From NCBI GenBank assembly GCA_015999765.1, contig JAECQR010000003.1:186001-250000 (forward strand): DNA of 64,000 nucleotides, written 5' to 3'. Below the pieces are notes generated by a model. The model was not told the DNA's origin and made no database searches. It saw only the letters and a program-made list of their open reading frames with translations. This document shows positions 8,208 to 18,022 of this stretch, piece by piece. The position numbers and the translations under genes are program-made. The DNA comes from Flavobacteriia bacterium (GTDB taxonomy: Bacteria > Bacteroidota > Bacteroidia > Flavobacteriales > Weeksellaceae). The stretch's first letter is position 1; each line of letters starts with the position of its first letter.

Positions 8208-8951
8208 TTATTTTTTATCCACAAATTTGTAGAGATAAGGGGCTTTGTTGGCCGAACCGTCAAAGAATTTCTCGAGTCTTTCTAACGTATTAAGTGCCAG
8301 AATTTTCCGCTGGAAATTATTTCTACGGAATTTCTCGTCCAAAACTGTTTCATATACAGTCTGAAGTTCCTTCATTGTGAATTTTTCCGGAAGTAAATTA
8401 CTTGCAACGATCTGTGTATCGATGTTTTTACGGATATGCTCCAGCCCGCAGCTGATGATTCTTTCGTGGTCGAAAGCCATTTTCGGGAGTTTGTTCACTT
8501 CGAACCATTCGCAGGTTTCATTAAAGGCATCAGGAAAAGTATCTACCAATGAAAAATCAATCAGACTGCAGTATCCCACTGTGATAAAGCGCTGAAAAAT
8601 CCAGTGATCTGGCGGTACTTCGATATTTTTATTTTTCAGAAGGATCTGGTGCACATTGTTTTCAGTTCTGTTTTTACGTCCGAATGTGTGGAATTGTTCC
8701 AAAAAAATATCTGAAAGATGAGTCCTTTCGTAGAGCACCCGAAAAGCAGCCTCCCGAAGGTCTTCATCATGAAAGACAAATCCCCCGGGCAAAGACCAGA
8801 GGTCCAAATCATGATATTTCAAAAGCAAAACCTTCAGAATATCATGGTGAAACCCAAAGATTACACAATCCACGGAAATATGTTCTACAAATTCCCTGGT
8901 GTCAATAAGTTCCTGTAAATTCTGCTTATTCTTGGAGTCGTCTACTTTCAT
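8208..8951 (-). CDS. Nudix-like transcriptional regulator with C-terminal winged helix
   Basis: A 247-residue protein with an N-terminal Nudix fold (about residues 22-150) and a C-terminal winged-helix region (FTMKELQTVYETVLDEKFRRNNFQRKI). This is the architecture of NrtR/AraR-type regulators that use a dead Nudix domain to sense sugars or nucleotides. The Nudix box, which normally reads GX5EX7REUXEEXGU, here reads GGFVFHDEDLREAAF then RVLYERTHL. The REUxEE core has thus lost two of its three glutamates and the following glycine, so hydrolysis is unlikely. It lies 11 bases behind an MFS transporter on the same strand, divergent from the susC-led operon. That position suggests it regulates this locus in response to the released sugar; this is inference. 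Confidence 0.82.
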   Translation of the reverse strand: MKVDDSKNKQNLQELIDTREFVEHISVDCVIFGFHHDILKVLLLKYHDLDLWSLPGGFVFHDEDLREAAFRVLYERTHLSDIFLEQFHTFGRKNRTENNVHQILLKNKNIEVPPDHWIFQRFITVGYCSLIDFSLVDTFPDAFNETCEWFEVNKLPKMAFDHERIISCGLEHIRKNIDTQIVASNLLPEKFTMKELQTVYETVLDEKFRRNNFQRKILALNTLERLEKFFDGSANKAPYLYKFVDKK

Positions 8952-8962
8952 ATTTCACAAAT

Positions 8963-10156
8963 CTAATAATTATTTTCTTTTTTTGAGACAAAAGACCGGA
9001 AATAAATGAAACTTAGAATCAATAAAGCCAAAACGGCTCCGGAAATAAATAATGCATAGTAGCCACCATATTCAAATTCAAACACATAGGACATGATAAT
9101 AGAGCCTACAGAGCTGCCCAAAGAAGAGAAAATAACAATTAGACTGGTAAACAAATGAATCTCTGTCTTACTAATATTAGTGATCATTTGGGAGCTGATA
9201 ACCGGATAAAGTGGTGAAAGAAATAACCCAATGAGGGGAAAAATATAAAGTGTAATCTGCAGATAACCGTTTAAGACCAATGCCTGGAATAAGAAAAGCA
9301 TGACCAGAATGGCTAAAGTACACCCAATAAAATATCTTGCCAGGGAAAAATGCTGAATAATCCGTGAGGTAATTATTCTCCCGATGTATGAAAACAAAGC
9401 CAGAAATGCCGAAGCCTGGAGCGCAAAGAAAGAATTTACATTCAGATGCTTTTTGTAAAAAGAAGGAAGCCAGGAATTGAAATTCTGCTCAATAAAAACA
9501 ATCGCAAAAACAATAAGAAAGAATAGAAAGTATTTTCTGCGGAAAAATCCTGTGACTTCAGGAAATGAAAATAGCTTTGAACGGTCAGCATCCTTTGTGA
9601 TTTGTGTATTCACCAGCAATAAAACATTGCCGAGTGCTAACAAAGCAATTATCCAGAATCCGAACTTCCAGTAGTCGGTATACTCACTGGAAATCAGCCA
9701 TCCAAAACCAATATTTACCACGAAAATCCCAATCATAAATGAGGCCTCAACACTGCTCATGACTTTTGCGAGAGGAATTTCTTCCAGAATATTATTTCTT
9801 AAAATTCCGTAAACCGAAATTTTAGCTACAGAAAAACTGATTCCTATGATGGCAAACCAAAGTTTAAAGAACCAGAAACCTCCGACAAACGGCAGTAGGA
9901 GACTGCAAACGGCCACAGTCGAGAGTGAAAAAATTAAAGATATTTTGCTGCCAAAACGGTTGATAAATATGGCTGCGAAAAGAGAAACAATCGCAATCGG
10001 TAAATCCTTAAAAGCCTCAAGGAAACCCAGATTAGTGTATGAAATGTTTTCTTCAGAAAGCTGCAGAATTATAATTCCCATACAGTTCAAAACCATGGAA
10101 AAAATCAGAAAACTGATTTTAAGAGGAAGTGCAATCCTGGAATATTTTTGAATCAT
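8963..10156 (-). CDS. MFS transporter, probably sugar importer of the polysaccharide locus
   Basis: A 397-residue inner-membrane protein with about twelve hydrophobic segments in two six-helix halves separated by a charged loop near residue 195 (ITKDADRSKLF). The loop after helix 2 has INRFGSK, the MFS motif A position. It resembles the FucP/sugar MFS group by general pattern, but the substrate cannot be read from the sequence. It is the first gene of a two-gene transcript with the Nudix-like regulator and is divergent from susC. The simplest reading is uptake of the mono- or disaccharide produced by the two GH30 enzymes. Confidence 0.8.
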   Translation of the reverse strand: MIQKYSRIALPLKISFLIFSMVLNCMGIIILQLSEENISYTNLGFLEAFKDLPIAIVSLFAAIFINRFGSKISLIFSLSTVAVCSLLLPFVGGFWFFKLWFAIIGISFSVAKISVYGILRNNILEEIPLAKVMSSVEASFMIGIFVVNIGFGWLISSEYTDYWKFGFWIIALLALGNVLLLVNTQITKDADRSKLFSFPEVTGFFRRKYFLFFLIVFAIVFIEQNFNSWLPSFYKKHLNVNSFFALQASAFLALFSYIGRIITSRIIQHFSLARYFIGCTLAILVMLFLFQALVLNGYLQITLYIFPLIGLFLSPLYPVISSQMITNISKTEIHLFTSLIVIFSSLGSSVGSIIMSYVFEFEYGGYYALFISGAVLALLILSFIYFRSFVSKKENNY

Positions 10157-10276
10157 TTTAGAAAAATATGATTTTTTATTGCAGAGTTAATATTTGGGGA
10201 AGAAAATTTATTGTCTGTCTACGCATATTTAACTAAAATTAAGTATTTAAAGCCTCAAAAATAGAGGAAAAAATGA

Positions 10277-10299
10277 AATTAATTAAAAAAAAATTAATT
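10277..10299. repeat. Paired AATTAATT palindromes around an A-tract
   Basis: Two AATTAATT copies begin at 10277 and 10292, 15 bases apart, separated by a run of A. They lie in the 201-base divergent region between the MFS gene and susC. They may act as an UP-like or bending element, or may be simple low-complexity sequence. Confidence 0.3.
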
Positions 10300-10315
10300 G
10301 TATTGAAAAAAAGAT

Positions 10316-10339
10316 TACATTTATTGTCTCAAATTGAGA
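10316..10339 (+). promoter_or_regulatory. Candidate susC promoter with overlapping operator
   Basis: TACATTTA (one mismatch to TAnnTTTG) at 10316 is followed at 10327-10339 by a 6+1+6 inverted repeat TCTCAA-A-TTGAGA, which would cover the predicted transcript start. An operator there could let a repressor such as the nearby Nudix-like protein block transcription. The assignment is inference. Confidence 0.35.
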
Positions 10340-10357
10340 TAACAAAAACTATAAAAA

Positions 10358-13117
10358 ATGAATTTAAATTATTCTAAAAGTCTCGGGTTAGTCGCCGTAC
10401 TTTATTTCACTTTTGGAGTTAACGCTCAGGTTTCAGATTCTTTAAAAGAAAAGAATATTGAAGAAGTAGTAGTTATTGGTTATGGATCTGTAAAAAAGAA
10501 AAATGCCACCAGTGCTATTGAGAACATTAAAGCTGACGTCTTCGAGAATCGCCCGATTTATAACGTTGGTCAGGCATTGCAGGGAAATGCCGCCGGTGTA
10601 AGTGTTATCCAGAATTCCGGTAAACCGGGACAATCGCTGAACGTGAAAATCCGGGGTAACAACTCTATTTCATCTGGAGTAAATCCTTTGTATGTGGTCG
10701 ACGGAATCCAGACATTTGACATCAGCGGAATCAACACCGATGATATTGTGGATATGACGATCCTGAAAGATGCGACTTCCACTGCAATTTATGGCATCAG
10801 CGGTTCAGGAGGTGTAGTTATTATTACTACCAAAAGAGGAAAGGCGAACAAGCCTCAATTGAATTTTAATGCATATTGGGGAATTTCTAATAAAGTAGAC
10901 AACGTCGATGTTCTCAATCCGGAACAATACAAAGCTCTCATATCCGAAATAAATCCGGCCTGGTTAAATACGATAAACGATCCCATGTATGCCGGAATTA
11001 ATACGGATTGGAGAAAAGAAGTATACCGCACTGGGTTTGATCAGAATTATAACGTAAACTACACATTCGGAAATGAAAATGTAAGAGCTTATACGGCATT
11101 AGGATATCAGGGGATTACGGGTATCGTTTCTCCTTCAGATTTCGGAAGAACTTCTGCAAAAATAAATCTTGATGCGAAAGTTACCAATTGGCTGAAAGTA
11201 ACTTCAAGCATAAATTACATCAATACAAGCTTAAACAATACATCGGATAATAATGCCGGAGCACAAGGTGGGGTAATCTTGTCTGCATTAACGACGCCTA
11301 CTTTTATGCCTGCTTACGGAAGTCAGGTAAAAATAAGACCAACCGATTCGTCAGGTGAATATTTGAATGGCTACAAAGACGGGCAATTTGCATTAAACCC
11401 TTTCACAGGAGGTTGGGAGAACCCGGTTTCGTTTATGAACAGGGAATCCGACAGAACCAAAACTCAAAGATTTTTATCCAATCTGGGAATTGAGGTTAAC
11501 CTTTTTAAAGATTTAGTTTGGAAATCCAGCGTTTCTTTAGATCATATCAGCTCTACAAACGACAGATTTCTGGATCCGTACCGTTCCGAATGGGGAAGAC
11601 AACAGAAAGGAAGTGGTTCTGAAACGAATCTAACTTTCCAGGATTTCAATTTTGAAAATACGCTGAACTATACTTTAAAATCAGGAATTCATGACTTAGG
11701 ACTATTGGGAGGTTTCCAGATGCATGAGCGTATGAATGATGGTCAGTATTATTGGGGAAGCCAGTTTGCAGATCCTTTACAGTCTCACTTTGTTTATGAT
11801 TCTTCTAATCCGTCTCACGGAGAAATATACAGAAAAGAAATTTTGAGAGAAGTATCATTCTTTGGTAGAGCAGTTTACACTTTAGCGAATAAGTATACGG
11901 TAATGGCTGTATTCCGTGAGAATGGTAGTTCGGCATTGGCTCCAGACAAAAAATGGGGATTCTTCCCCGGAGTATCTGCTTCATGGAACATTGGAGACGA
12001 AGATTTCTTAGCAGATAATAATACAATCTCCGAACTGAAAGTAAGAGGAGGCTGGGGAAAAACAGGGAATGCTTCCGGAATACCTTCTTATGCTTACTAT
12101 AATTTGGCCAGACTTAATCAAGTGGGAGGATCTTGGAAAACTGAGCAAACAGGAACCGATACTGCTTGGGAAGTTACTACAGACACGAACGTTGGGGTAG
12201 ATTTAGGTTTTGCTAATAACCGAATTAAATTGACTGCAGATTTCTATAAGAGAACAACAGATGATTTGATTATGCCGATTAGAATGGGAATATATGATGT
12301 TCTCCGAAATGTAGGTTCTATGGAAAATAATGGGATGGAATTTACCTTAAATACGGTAAATATTAAAAATGAAAATCTTGCATGGAACACCAATTTCAAT
12401 ATTTCATTCAATAAAAGCAAAGTCTTAGAACTTAAATGGATGCCAAATATTGATAAAGCCGGAATCCCAAGTGCAGGAACTTTAGTACGATTCTCCGCGG
12501 GAGAGCCAATTAGTGCTTTCTATGGTTATCAGTTTGGCGGAGTAGACGTTGCTACGGGAGAAATTATCTATAATGATCTTGATGGAAACGGTATGCTGAG
12601 TGCTGGTGACAGGACTTTTATAGGAGACCCAAATCCTGATTTTACATTCGGATTTACTAACAATTTTTCGTACAAGAACTGGTATATGGATTTGCTGATA
12701 ACAGGCTCTTATGGAAATGACATCTATAACGCTTCCCGTTTTGAGTTAGAGATGATGGATGATCACAAAAATCAGTCAACAAACGTACTGAACAGATGGA
12801 TGAAAGCTGGTGATATTACCGATGTACCAAGAGCAAAAGCAGCAAATGCGAAATTGGTTTCCGACAGATTTATTGAGGATGGCTCTTTTATCAAGCTGAA
12901 AAGTGTAACATTGGGATATAATTTCACTACACCGTTCAAAGGAATCAGTAAGCTTAATCTATATGTAACCGGTCAGAATTTATATACCTGGACAGATTAT
13001 ACAGGATTCGATCCGGAAGTAAATGCTTTTTCTTCTACTAACGGTGTTCTAGGAATCGATTACGGAACCTATCCGCAGGTAAGAACCTTCGTTTTCGGTC
13101 TAAAAGCTAATTTCTAA
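10358..13117 (+). CDS. SusC/RagA-type TonB-dependent outer-membrane transporter (short form)
   Basis: An outer-membrane beta-barrel of 919 residues that moves oligosaccharides into the periplasm together with its SusD partner, driven by TonB. The signal peptide ends around VNAQ, and the TonB-box-like EEVVVIGYG follows almost at once (about residues 35-43). The roughly 80-residue carboxypeptidase-regulatory-like domain that most SusC proteins carry between these two is therefore absent. The plug domain follows with IRGNNSI and YVVDGIQ, then ITTKRGK, and the chain ends with the barrel signature GLKANF, a terminal phenylalanine. It starts the operon susC-susD-GH30-esterase-GH30; the SusD start is 19 bases downstream. 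Confidence 0.95.
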   Translation: MNLNYSKSLGLVAVLYFTFGVNAQVSDSLKEKNIEEVVVIGYGSVKKKNATSAIENIKADVFENRPIYNVGQALQGNAAGVSVIQNSGKPGQSLNVKIRGNNSISSGVNPLYVVDGIQTFDISGINTDDIVDMTILKDATSTAIYGISGSGGVVIITTKRGKANKPQLNFNAYWGISNKVDNVDVLNPEQYKALISEINPAWLNTINDPMYAGINTDWRKEVYRTGFDQNYNVNYTFGNENVRAYTALGYQGITGIVSPSDFGRTSAKINLDAKVTNWLKVTSSINYINTSLNNTSDNNAGAQGGVILSALTTPTFMPAYGSQVKIRPTDSSGEYLNGYKDGQFALNPFTGGWENPVSFMNRESDRTKTQRFLSNLGIEVNLFKDLVWKSSVSLDHISSTNDRFLDPYRSEWGRQQKGSGSETNLTFQDFNFENTLNYTLKSGIHDLGLLGGFQMHERMNDGQYYWGSQFADPLQSHFVYDSSNPSHGEIYRKEILREVSFFGRAVYTLANKYTVMAVFRENGSSALAPDKKWGFFPGVSASWNIGDEDFLADNNTISELKVRGGWGKTGNASGIPSYAYYNLARLNQVGGSWKTEQTGTDTAWEVTTDTNVGVDLGFANNRIKLTADFYKRTTDDLIMPIRMGIYDVLRNVGSMENNGMEFTLNTVNIKNENLAWNTNFNISFNKSKVLELKWMPNIDKAGIPSAGTLVRFSAGEPISAFYGYQFGGVDVATGEIIYNDLDGNGMLSAGDRTFIGDPNPDFTFGFTNNFSYKNWYMDLLITGSYGNDIYNASRFELEMMDDHKNQSTNVLNRWMKAGDITDVPRAKAANAKLVSDRFIEDGSFIKLKSVTLGYNFTTPFKGISKLNLYVTGQNLYTWTDYTGFDPEVNAFSSTNGVLGIDYGTYPQVRTFVFGLKANF

Positions 13118-13136
13118 TCATTAAAATTTAACAATC

Positions 13137-14600
13137 ATGAAACTAAATAAAAGTATATATTATCTATTTTTGGGTGCTTCTCTAAGTATGGGAACCGTTT
13201 CCTGTTCAGATTATCTGGATACAGAACCTATTACCGACAGAGCCGTTGACGTCAGCGAAACGCCTTATACAACAGCTTCTGAGGCTGAAGATCTAATGAA
13301 ATCCATGTACGTAGGTCCGGGGTTTGGACACTCCAACTATTGGCAACTGGATTATTTTGCGAATGGCGGAATGCAGACAGATGAGGCTTATGTAAGTGGG
13401 GACAATCAGGATAACAGACAGCAGGCAGAATACAGAATTCTATCTACAAACGGCAACGTTGACAGAAACTGGAAAGCAATTTATGAACTGATCAATAACT
13501 GTAATAAAGTGCTTAATTATGTTGACGGAATACAGGATCCTGCATTAACTGCAGAACGCAAAGCAGAGATGAAAGCCGAAGCCGCTATTGTAAGAGCGTT
13601 GTACTATTTTCATGCGGTACAGCTTTGGGGAGATATTCCGGTAATAACGAAATCAGTTATTGCGATTACTTCCGAAAATTTTGATGAGATGTATGCTCAG
13701 ATTTATCCGGCAAGAAAATCTAAAGACGAGGTATATTCATTTATTATCTCGGATCTGGAAGGCGCTATACTTGCGGCTCCAGGTTCTTCAGTAAGCAAAT
13801 ACCGTGCGACCAGAGGTGTTGCGCAGGCACTCTTAGCTAAAGTATATGCAACAAAACCTAACCCGGATTATGCTAAAGTTGTTCAGTATGTGGATCAGTT
13901 ATCAGGATCCTATAGCCTGTTAACGGATTACAATCATCTGTTTGATGGTAATCACAATGCAAATGCAGAGTCTATTCTGGAAATTAATGCAGACGCAAAT
14001 AACATCTGGTGGTGGGGTACAGGAATGTTTATCGGTGACGGATGGCAGCGTTTCAATTTGCCTACCCATGATTTGGTAAATTCGTTTGATGCGCAGGCGG
14101 ATAACATCAGAAAAGCAAACACCATCAAGTTTGATGTCGGAGTTAGCGACACCTACTGGACAGATAAAAACCACTATCCATTTGCCTATAAGCAAAGAAT
14201 TCAGGACGGAACACAGCATACCTACATCATCAGATATGCAGACATGCTGTTGTTAAAAGCTGAAGCTAAGGTGAACCTGGGAGCATATGCCGATGCAGAA
14301 GCTTTAATTAATCAGGTGAGAAACCGTGTTTCCCTACCCAATGTAGCAGCTATTACAAGCAAAGAAGACGGCATGAACAAAGTTTTAAAAGAACGTTTGC
14401 TGGAGCTTGCGTTCGAAGGACACCGATGGTTCGATCTTAAGCGTACCGGAAAAGCTTTAGAGATCATCAAAGCAAGAACCAATGGACAGGGAAGTCAATT
14501 AAGCTATGTAAACAATCTTACAGAACAAAGACTGTTGTGGCCAATTCCTCAGTCACAACTGGATAACAACCCGAACCTTACCCAAAACGCTGGATATTAA
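13137..14600 (+). CDS. SusD/RagB-type surface glycan-binding lipoprotein
   Basis: A 487-residue lipoprotein that caps the SusC barrel and binds the glycan at the cell surface. The signal peptide ends in the lipobox GTVSC, followed by SDYLDTEP, a standard SusD opening. Helical TPR-like segments include ALYYFHAVQLWGDIPV, and the C-terminal part has YADMLLLKAEAKVNLG, LLELAFEGHRWFDLKRTG and LLWPIPQSQLDNNP, all hallmarks of the family. It lies 19 bases after susC and 5 bases before the first GH30 gene. Confidence 0.95.
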   Translation: MKLNKSIYYLFLGASLSMGTVSCSDYLDTEPITDRAVDVSETPYTTASEAEDLMKSMYVGPGFGHSNYWQLDYFANGGMQTDEAYVSGDNQDNRQQAEYRILSTNGNVDRNWKAIYELINNCNKVLNYVDGIQDPALTAERKAEMKAEAAIVRALYYFHAVQLWGDIPVITKSVIAITSENFDEMYAQIYPARKSKDEVYSFIISDLEGAILAAPGSSVSKYRATRGVAQALLAKVYATKPNPDYAKVVQYVDQLSGSYSLLTDYNHLFDGNHNANAESILEINADANNIWWWGTGMFIGDGWQRFNLPTHDLVNSFDAQADNIRKANTIKFDVGVSDTYWTDKNHYPFAYKQRIQDGTQHTYIIRYADMLLLKAEAKVNLGAYADAEALINQVRNRVSLPNVAAITSKEDGMNKVLKERLLELAFEGHRWFDLKRTGKALEIIKARTNGQGSQLSYVNNLTEQRLLWPIPQSQLDNNPNLTQNAGY

Positions 14601-14605
14601 CTTTG

Positions 14606-16045
14606 ATGATGATAAAATCAAATAAATCTTTATTAAAAAGTGCTGCACTTAGCGGTATGGCACTTTTTTCATTATTTTCCTGCGGGAATAGAGTGTTGAC
14701 AGAAACCGAAAATTCAGAAGCAAAAAAAATCGAATTTTGGCTCACAAAAGGTGATGGCTCTGTAAAACTGCAGCAACAGAATGCATTCCATTTTGATAAT
14801 GTATCGAACAGTTTCCCCAACATAGAAATTGATGAATCACAGAAATTTCAAACCGTTGACGGATTTGGATACACCCTTACCGGTGGAAGTGTTCAGGTCA
14901 TCAACACGCTTGCAACCGATAAAAGAAAAGCGCTTTTAAACGAAATTTTCGGAAATGACGGGAATTCCATCTCTGTAAGTTACCTGCGGTTAAGTGTAGG
15001 CGCTTCAGATCTTGATGGTGAAGTTTTTTCCTACAATGATCTTCCGCCGGGACAGACGGATCTCAATTTAGAAAAATTCAGTTTGGCAAGAGACAAAAAT
15101 TTAATCGCCATGCTGAAGGAAATTCTCGCCATCAATCCAAAAATTAAAATAATTGCTGCACCCTGGTCGCCTCCTGTTTGGATGAAAGATAACGGAAGCT
15201 CCATTGGCGGAAGTTTAAAACCTGAATTCTACGGAGTTTATGCTAAATATTTCGTGAAATATATTCAGGGAATGAAAAAAGAAGGAATTACGATTGATGC
15301 AATCACGCCTCAAAACGAACCGCTGCATCCGGGAAATAATCCAAGCCTTTTGATGACTTCCGAAATGCAGAAAGATTTCATTAAAAATCATTTGGGCCCC
15401 GAATTTAAAAAATCAGGTGTTACCACGAAAATCGTTGTGTATGATCACAACTGCAACAAACCCGAATATGCCATCAATATTTTAGATGATCCTGAGGCCA
15501 ACAAATATATCGACGGATCTGCGTTTCATCTTTACGAAGGTGATATTTCAGCTTTAAGTACGGTTCACAATGCCCATCCGAACAAAAATTTATATTTTAC
15601 TGAACAGTGGACAGGCGCCAAAAGTAATTTCAAAGATGATATCAACTGGCACACAAAAAACGTAATCATCGGCTCAATGCGAAACTGGAGCAAAATTGCG
15701 CTGGAATGGAATTTAGCAAATGATGCTGCTTTCCAGCCACATACTCCGGGCGGATGTACCGAATGTAAAGGTGCCATCACCATTAATTCTTCCGAGGATT
15801 TCACCAGAAATGTGGCTTATTATATTATAGGACATGCTTCAAAATTTGTACCTCAGAATTCAGTTAGAATTGCTTCAACACAAACTGAAAACATTGCCAC
15901 CGCAGCATTTACAACTCCTTTGGGTAAAACAGTACTCATCGTACAAAATGACAGCGAAAGTGCAGAGAACTTTAATATTAAGTTTAAAGGAAATTCTGCT
16001 TCTGTCTCAATTCCGGGTAAATCTGCAGCAACGTATATTTTTTAA
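14606..16045 (+). CDS. GH30 family glycoside hydrolase, lipoprotein
   Basis: A retaining beta-glycosidase of about 479 residues with a (beta/alpha)8 barrel and an attached beta-sandwich. The lipobox LFSC indicates anchoring to a membrane, probably at the cell surface. GH30 landmarks are FQTVDGFGYTLTGG near the start, APWSPPVWMKDN, the acid/base Glu238 in TPQNEPLHPG, and the nucleophile Glu333 in YFTEQWTG. The WNLA..PGGCTECKGA and IIGHASKFV segments fit the GH30_1/GH30_3-like group (glucosylceramidase or endo-beta-1,6-glucanase type) rather than the xylanases. Being surface anchored and next to SusCD, it probably makes the first cuts. Either of two ATGs (14606, 14609) could start it; the upstream TTG is unlikely. 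Substrate is inferred only. Confidence 0.88.
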   Translation: MMIKSNKSLLKSAALSGMALFSLFSCGNRVLTETENSEAKKIEFWLTKGDGSVKLQQQNAFHFDNVSNSFPNIEIDESQKFQTVDGFGYTLTGGSVQVINTLATDKRKALLNEIFGNDGNSISVSYLRLSVGASDLDGEVFSYNDLPPGQTDLNLEKFSLARDKNLIAMLKEILAINPKIKIIAAPWSPPVWMKDNGSSIGGSLKPEFYGVYAKYFVKYIQGMKKEGITIDAITPQNEPLHPGNNPSLLMTSEMQKDFIKNHLGPEFKKSGVTTKIVVYDHNCNKPEYAINILDDPEANKYIDGSAFHLYEGDISALSTVHNAHPNKNLYFTEQWTGAKSNFKDDINWHTKNVIIGSMRNWSKIALEWNLANDAAFQPHTPGGCTECKGAITINSSEDFTRNVAYYIIGHASKFVPQNSVRIASTQTENIATAAFTTPLGKTVLIVQNDSESAENFNIKFKGNSASVSIPGKSAATYIF

Positions 16046-16058
16046 AAATACCTGATTA

Positions 16059-17990
16059 ATGCAACAGAAAATCATCATACTTTTATTCTTTTTCGTGGTA
16101 AAATTATCTACGGCAGCCGTTTCTGTGCCTCACTTTTTTTCTGATAACATGGTATTGCAGAGGGATGCGAAAATTCCGGTTTGGGGATTTGCTGAGCCTA
16201 ATGAAAAAGTAACTGTTGCATTCAAAAATCAGATAAAAACAGCTGTGGCTGATGCTTCCGGTAATTGGAAAGTATTGTTGAATAAAGAAAAATTTGGTGG
16301 TCCGTTTGAAATGAAAATTTCAGGCAGTAATCAAATTATCATAAAAAATATTTTAATTGGCGACGTCTGGCTTTGCAGCGGACAAAGCAATATGGAGTGG
16401 AATTTGGCCAGAGTTGACGGCTTTCAAAATGAATTAAGTCAGCAGAATTTTCCTCTAATCAGACATCTGAAGATTGAAAGATCCATTAACACTTTACCTC
16501 AGAAAAATATCGCACCGACCGCGTGGAAAATTGGCAATACTTCAACGATAGGAGATTTTTCGGGTGTTGCTTATTTTTTCGCAAAGAAAATATACCAGCA
16601 AACTAAAATTCCGATAGGATTAATTAATTCTTCCTGGGGCGGAACCAATGTTGAAACCTGGATTCCAAGAGAAGGTTTTGAGAATTCCGAAGACTTTAAA
16701 GCGATGATTTCAAAAATGCCGGAAATTTCTCTGGATTCTTTGGTGAAATTTTCCAATGCCTCGAAAATAGCAGCTCTTCAAAAAAAACATCAGATAAACA
16801 CTTTAGATTTCAATGAAGCATTATATCTGAAAAATGATTTCGATGATACCAAACTCCCTGAAATTTACCAGCCCAAAAGATGGGAGGACCAAGGTTTTGA
16901 AGGATTAGACGGAATTGTTTGGCTCAGAAAAAAAGTGAATTTAACTCAGGAAGATCTTGGCGGAAATGCACAATTGTTTCTTTCACAGATTGATGACGAA
17001 GACATCACTTATTTCAACGGAAGCCAAATTGGAACCAATATTTCCTACGATACAGAAAGGGTTTACACTATTCCACAGAATCTACTGAAAGAAGGCGAAA
17101 ATATAATTGTCATAAAAATTACAGATAACGGAAGCGGCGGCGGAATTTGGGGCGAACCTGAAAAATTACAACTGGTTACTTCAAAATCATCAATTCCACT
17201 TACCGGAAACTGGAAAATAACTGTAGAAAAAATGTTTAATAAGATCAACGAAAATGAGTTTCCTTCATTGGCTTATAATGCGATGATTGCGCCGGTAATT
17301 CCCTTCCAGCTTAAAGGAATCCTTTGGTATCAAGGCGAATCCAATGAGGATAGAGCGGTGGAATACAACAAAAGTTTTCCTCTGCTGATCAATAACTGGA
17401 GAGAGAAATTCGGGAAAAATCTTCCTTTTTATTTTGTACAGCTTGCCACTTTTGAAACTCCCGGAAAAAACAGCAATGAGGGAAGTTCGTGGGCAGAACT
17501 CCGGGAAGCCCAGGCCAATACTTTGAAGCTGAAGAATACAGGAATGGTAGTAACCACCGATATCGGAAATCCCAATGACATTCATCCGTCAAATAAGAAA
17601 TCCGTAGGTGAAAGATTAGCGGATTTGGCATTAAGAAACGGAAATGTAAGTCCGGTATTTAAAGATTTTAAAATTCACAAAAACAAAATTTCGGTGGGAT
17701 TCAAACCGGTCGTAAAACTTAAAACATCAGATCAATCTGAGTATGTCAAAGGGTTTGAAATTGCGGGAGACAACCATATTTTTTATCCGGCAGCGACTAA
17801 AATCTTTAAAAATAGAGTAGAAGTATACAGTGATAAGGTTAAAAATCCTGTTGCAGTTAGATTTGGGTGGAAAGGAAATGCTTCAGAAAACAATTTGTTT
17901 ACGGAAACCAATCTGCCGGTTTCGCCTTTTAGAACTGATAATTTACCACTCACAACAAAAGAAGCGAAATATAAGGTTAATCTTGATTGA
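16059..17990 (+). CDS. Sialate O-acetylesterase-like carbohydrate esterase
   Basis: A 643-residue periplasmic SGNH-type esterase with a signal peptide ending near STAA. The catalytic serine is Ser110 in GQSNM, following GDVWLCS. A later GILWYQGESN block and the DIHPSNKKSVGERLADLA ending, with its Asp-x-x-His pair, complete the family pattern. The catalytic domain is interrupted by a jelly-roll insertion (about residues 270-370: WLRKKVNL to PEKLQLV) typical of the long bacterial members. Such enzymes remove acetyl groups from sugars. In this operon the likely role is stripping acetyl decorations so that the GH30 enzymes can work; true sialate activity is not implied, as no sialidase or sialate gene is present. 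Confidence 0.87.
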   Translation: MQQKIIILLFFFVVKLSTAAVSVPHFFSDNMVLQRDAKIPVWGFAEPNEKVTVAFKNQIKTAVADASGNWKVLLNKEKFGGPFEMKISGSNQIIIKNILIGDVWLCSGQSNMEWNLARVDGFQNELSQQNFPLIRHLKIERSINTLPQKNIAPTAWKIGNTSTIGDFSGVAYFFAKKIYQQTKIPIGLINSSWGGTNVETWIPREGFENSEDFKAMISKMPEISLDSLVKFSNASKIAALQKKHQINTLDFNEALYLKNDFDDTKLPEIYQPKRWEDQGFEGLDGIVWLRKKVNLTQEDLGGNAQLFLSQIDDEDITYFNGSQIGTNISYDTERVYTIPQNLLKEGENIIVIKITDNGSGGGIWGEPEKLQLVTSKSSIPLTGNWKITVEKMFNKINENEFPSLAYNAMIAPVIPFQLKGILWYQGESNEDRAVEYNKSFPLLINNWREKFGKNLPFYFVQLATFETPGKNSNEGSSWAELREAQANTLKLKNTGMVVTTDIGNPNDIHPSNKKSVGERLADLALRNGNVSPVFKDFKIHKNKISVGFKPVVKLKTSDQSEYVKGFEIAGDNHIFYPAATKIFKNRVEVYSDKVKNPVAVRFGWKGNASENNLFTETNLPVSPFRTDNLPLTTKEAKYKVNLD

Positions 17991-18022
17991 CTGAAAGATA
18001 ATAGTAAATACTAAAAAAAATA

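Noticed and set aside
16059-17990. Sialic acid catabolism suggested by the esterase name
   Set aside because: No sialidase, sialate lyase or epimerase lies nearby; the name reflects the fold, and the context is two GH30 glycosidases.
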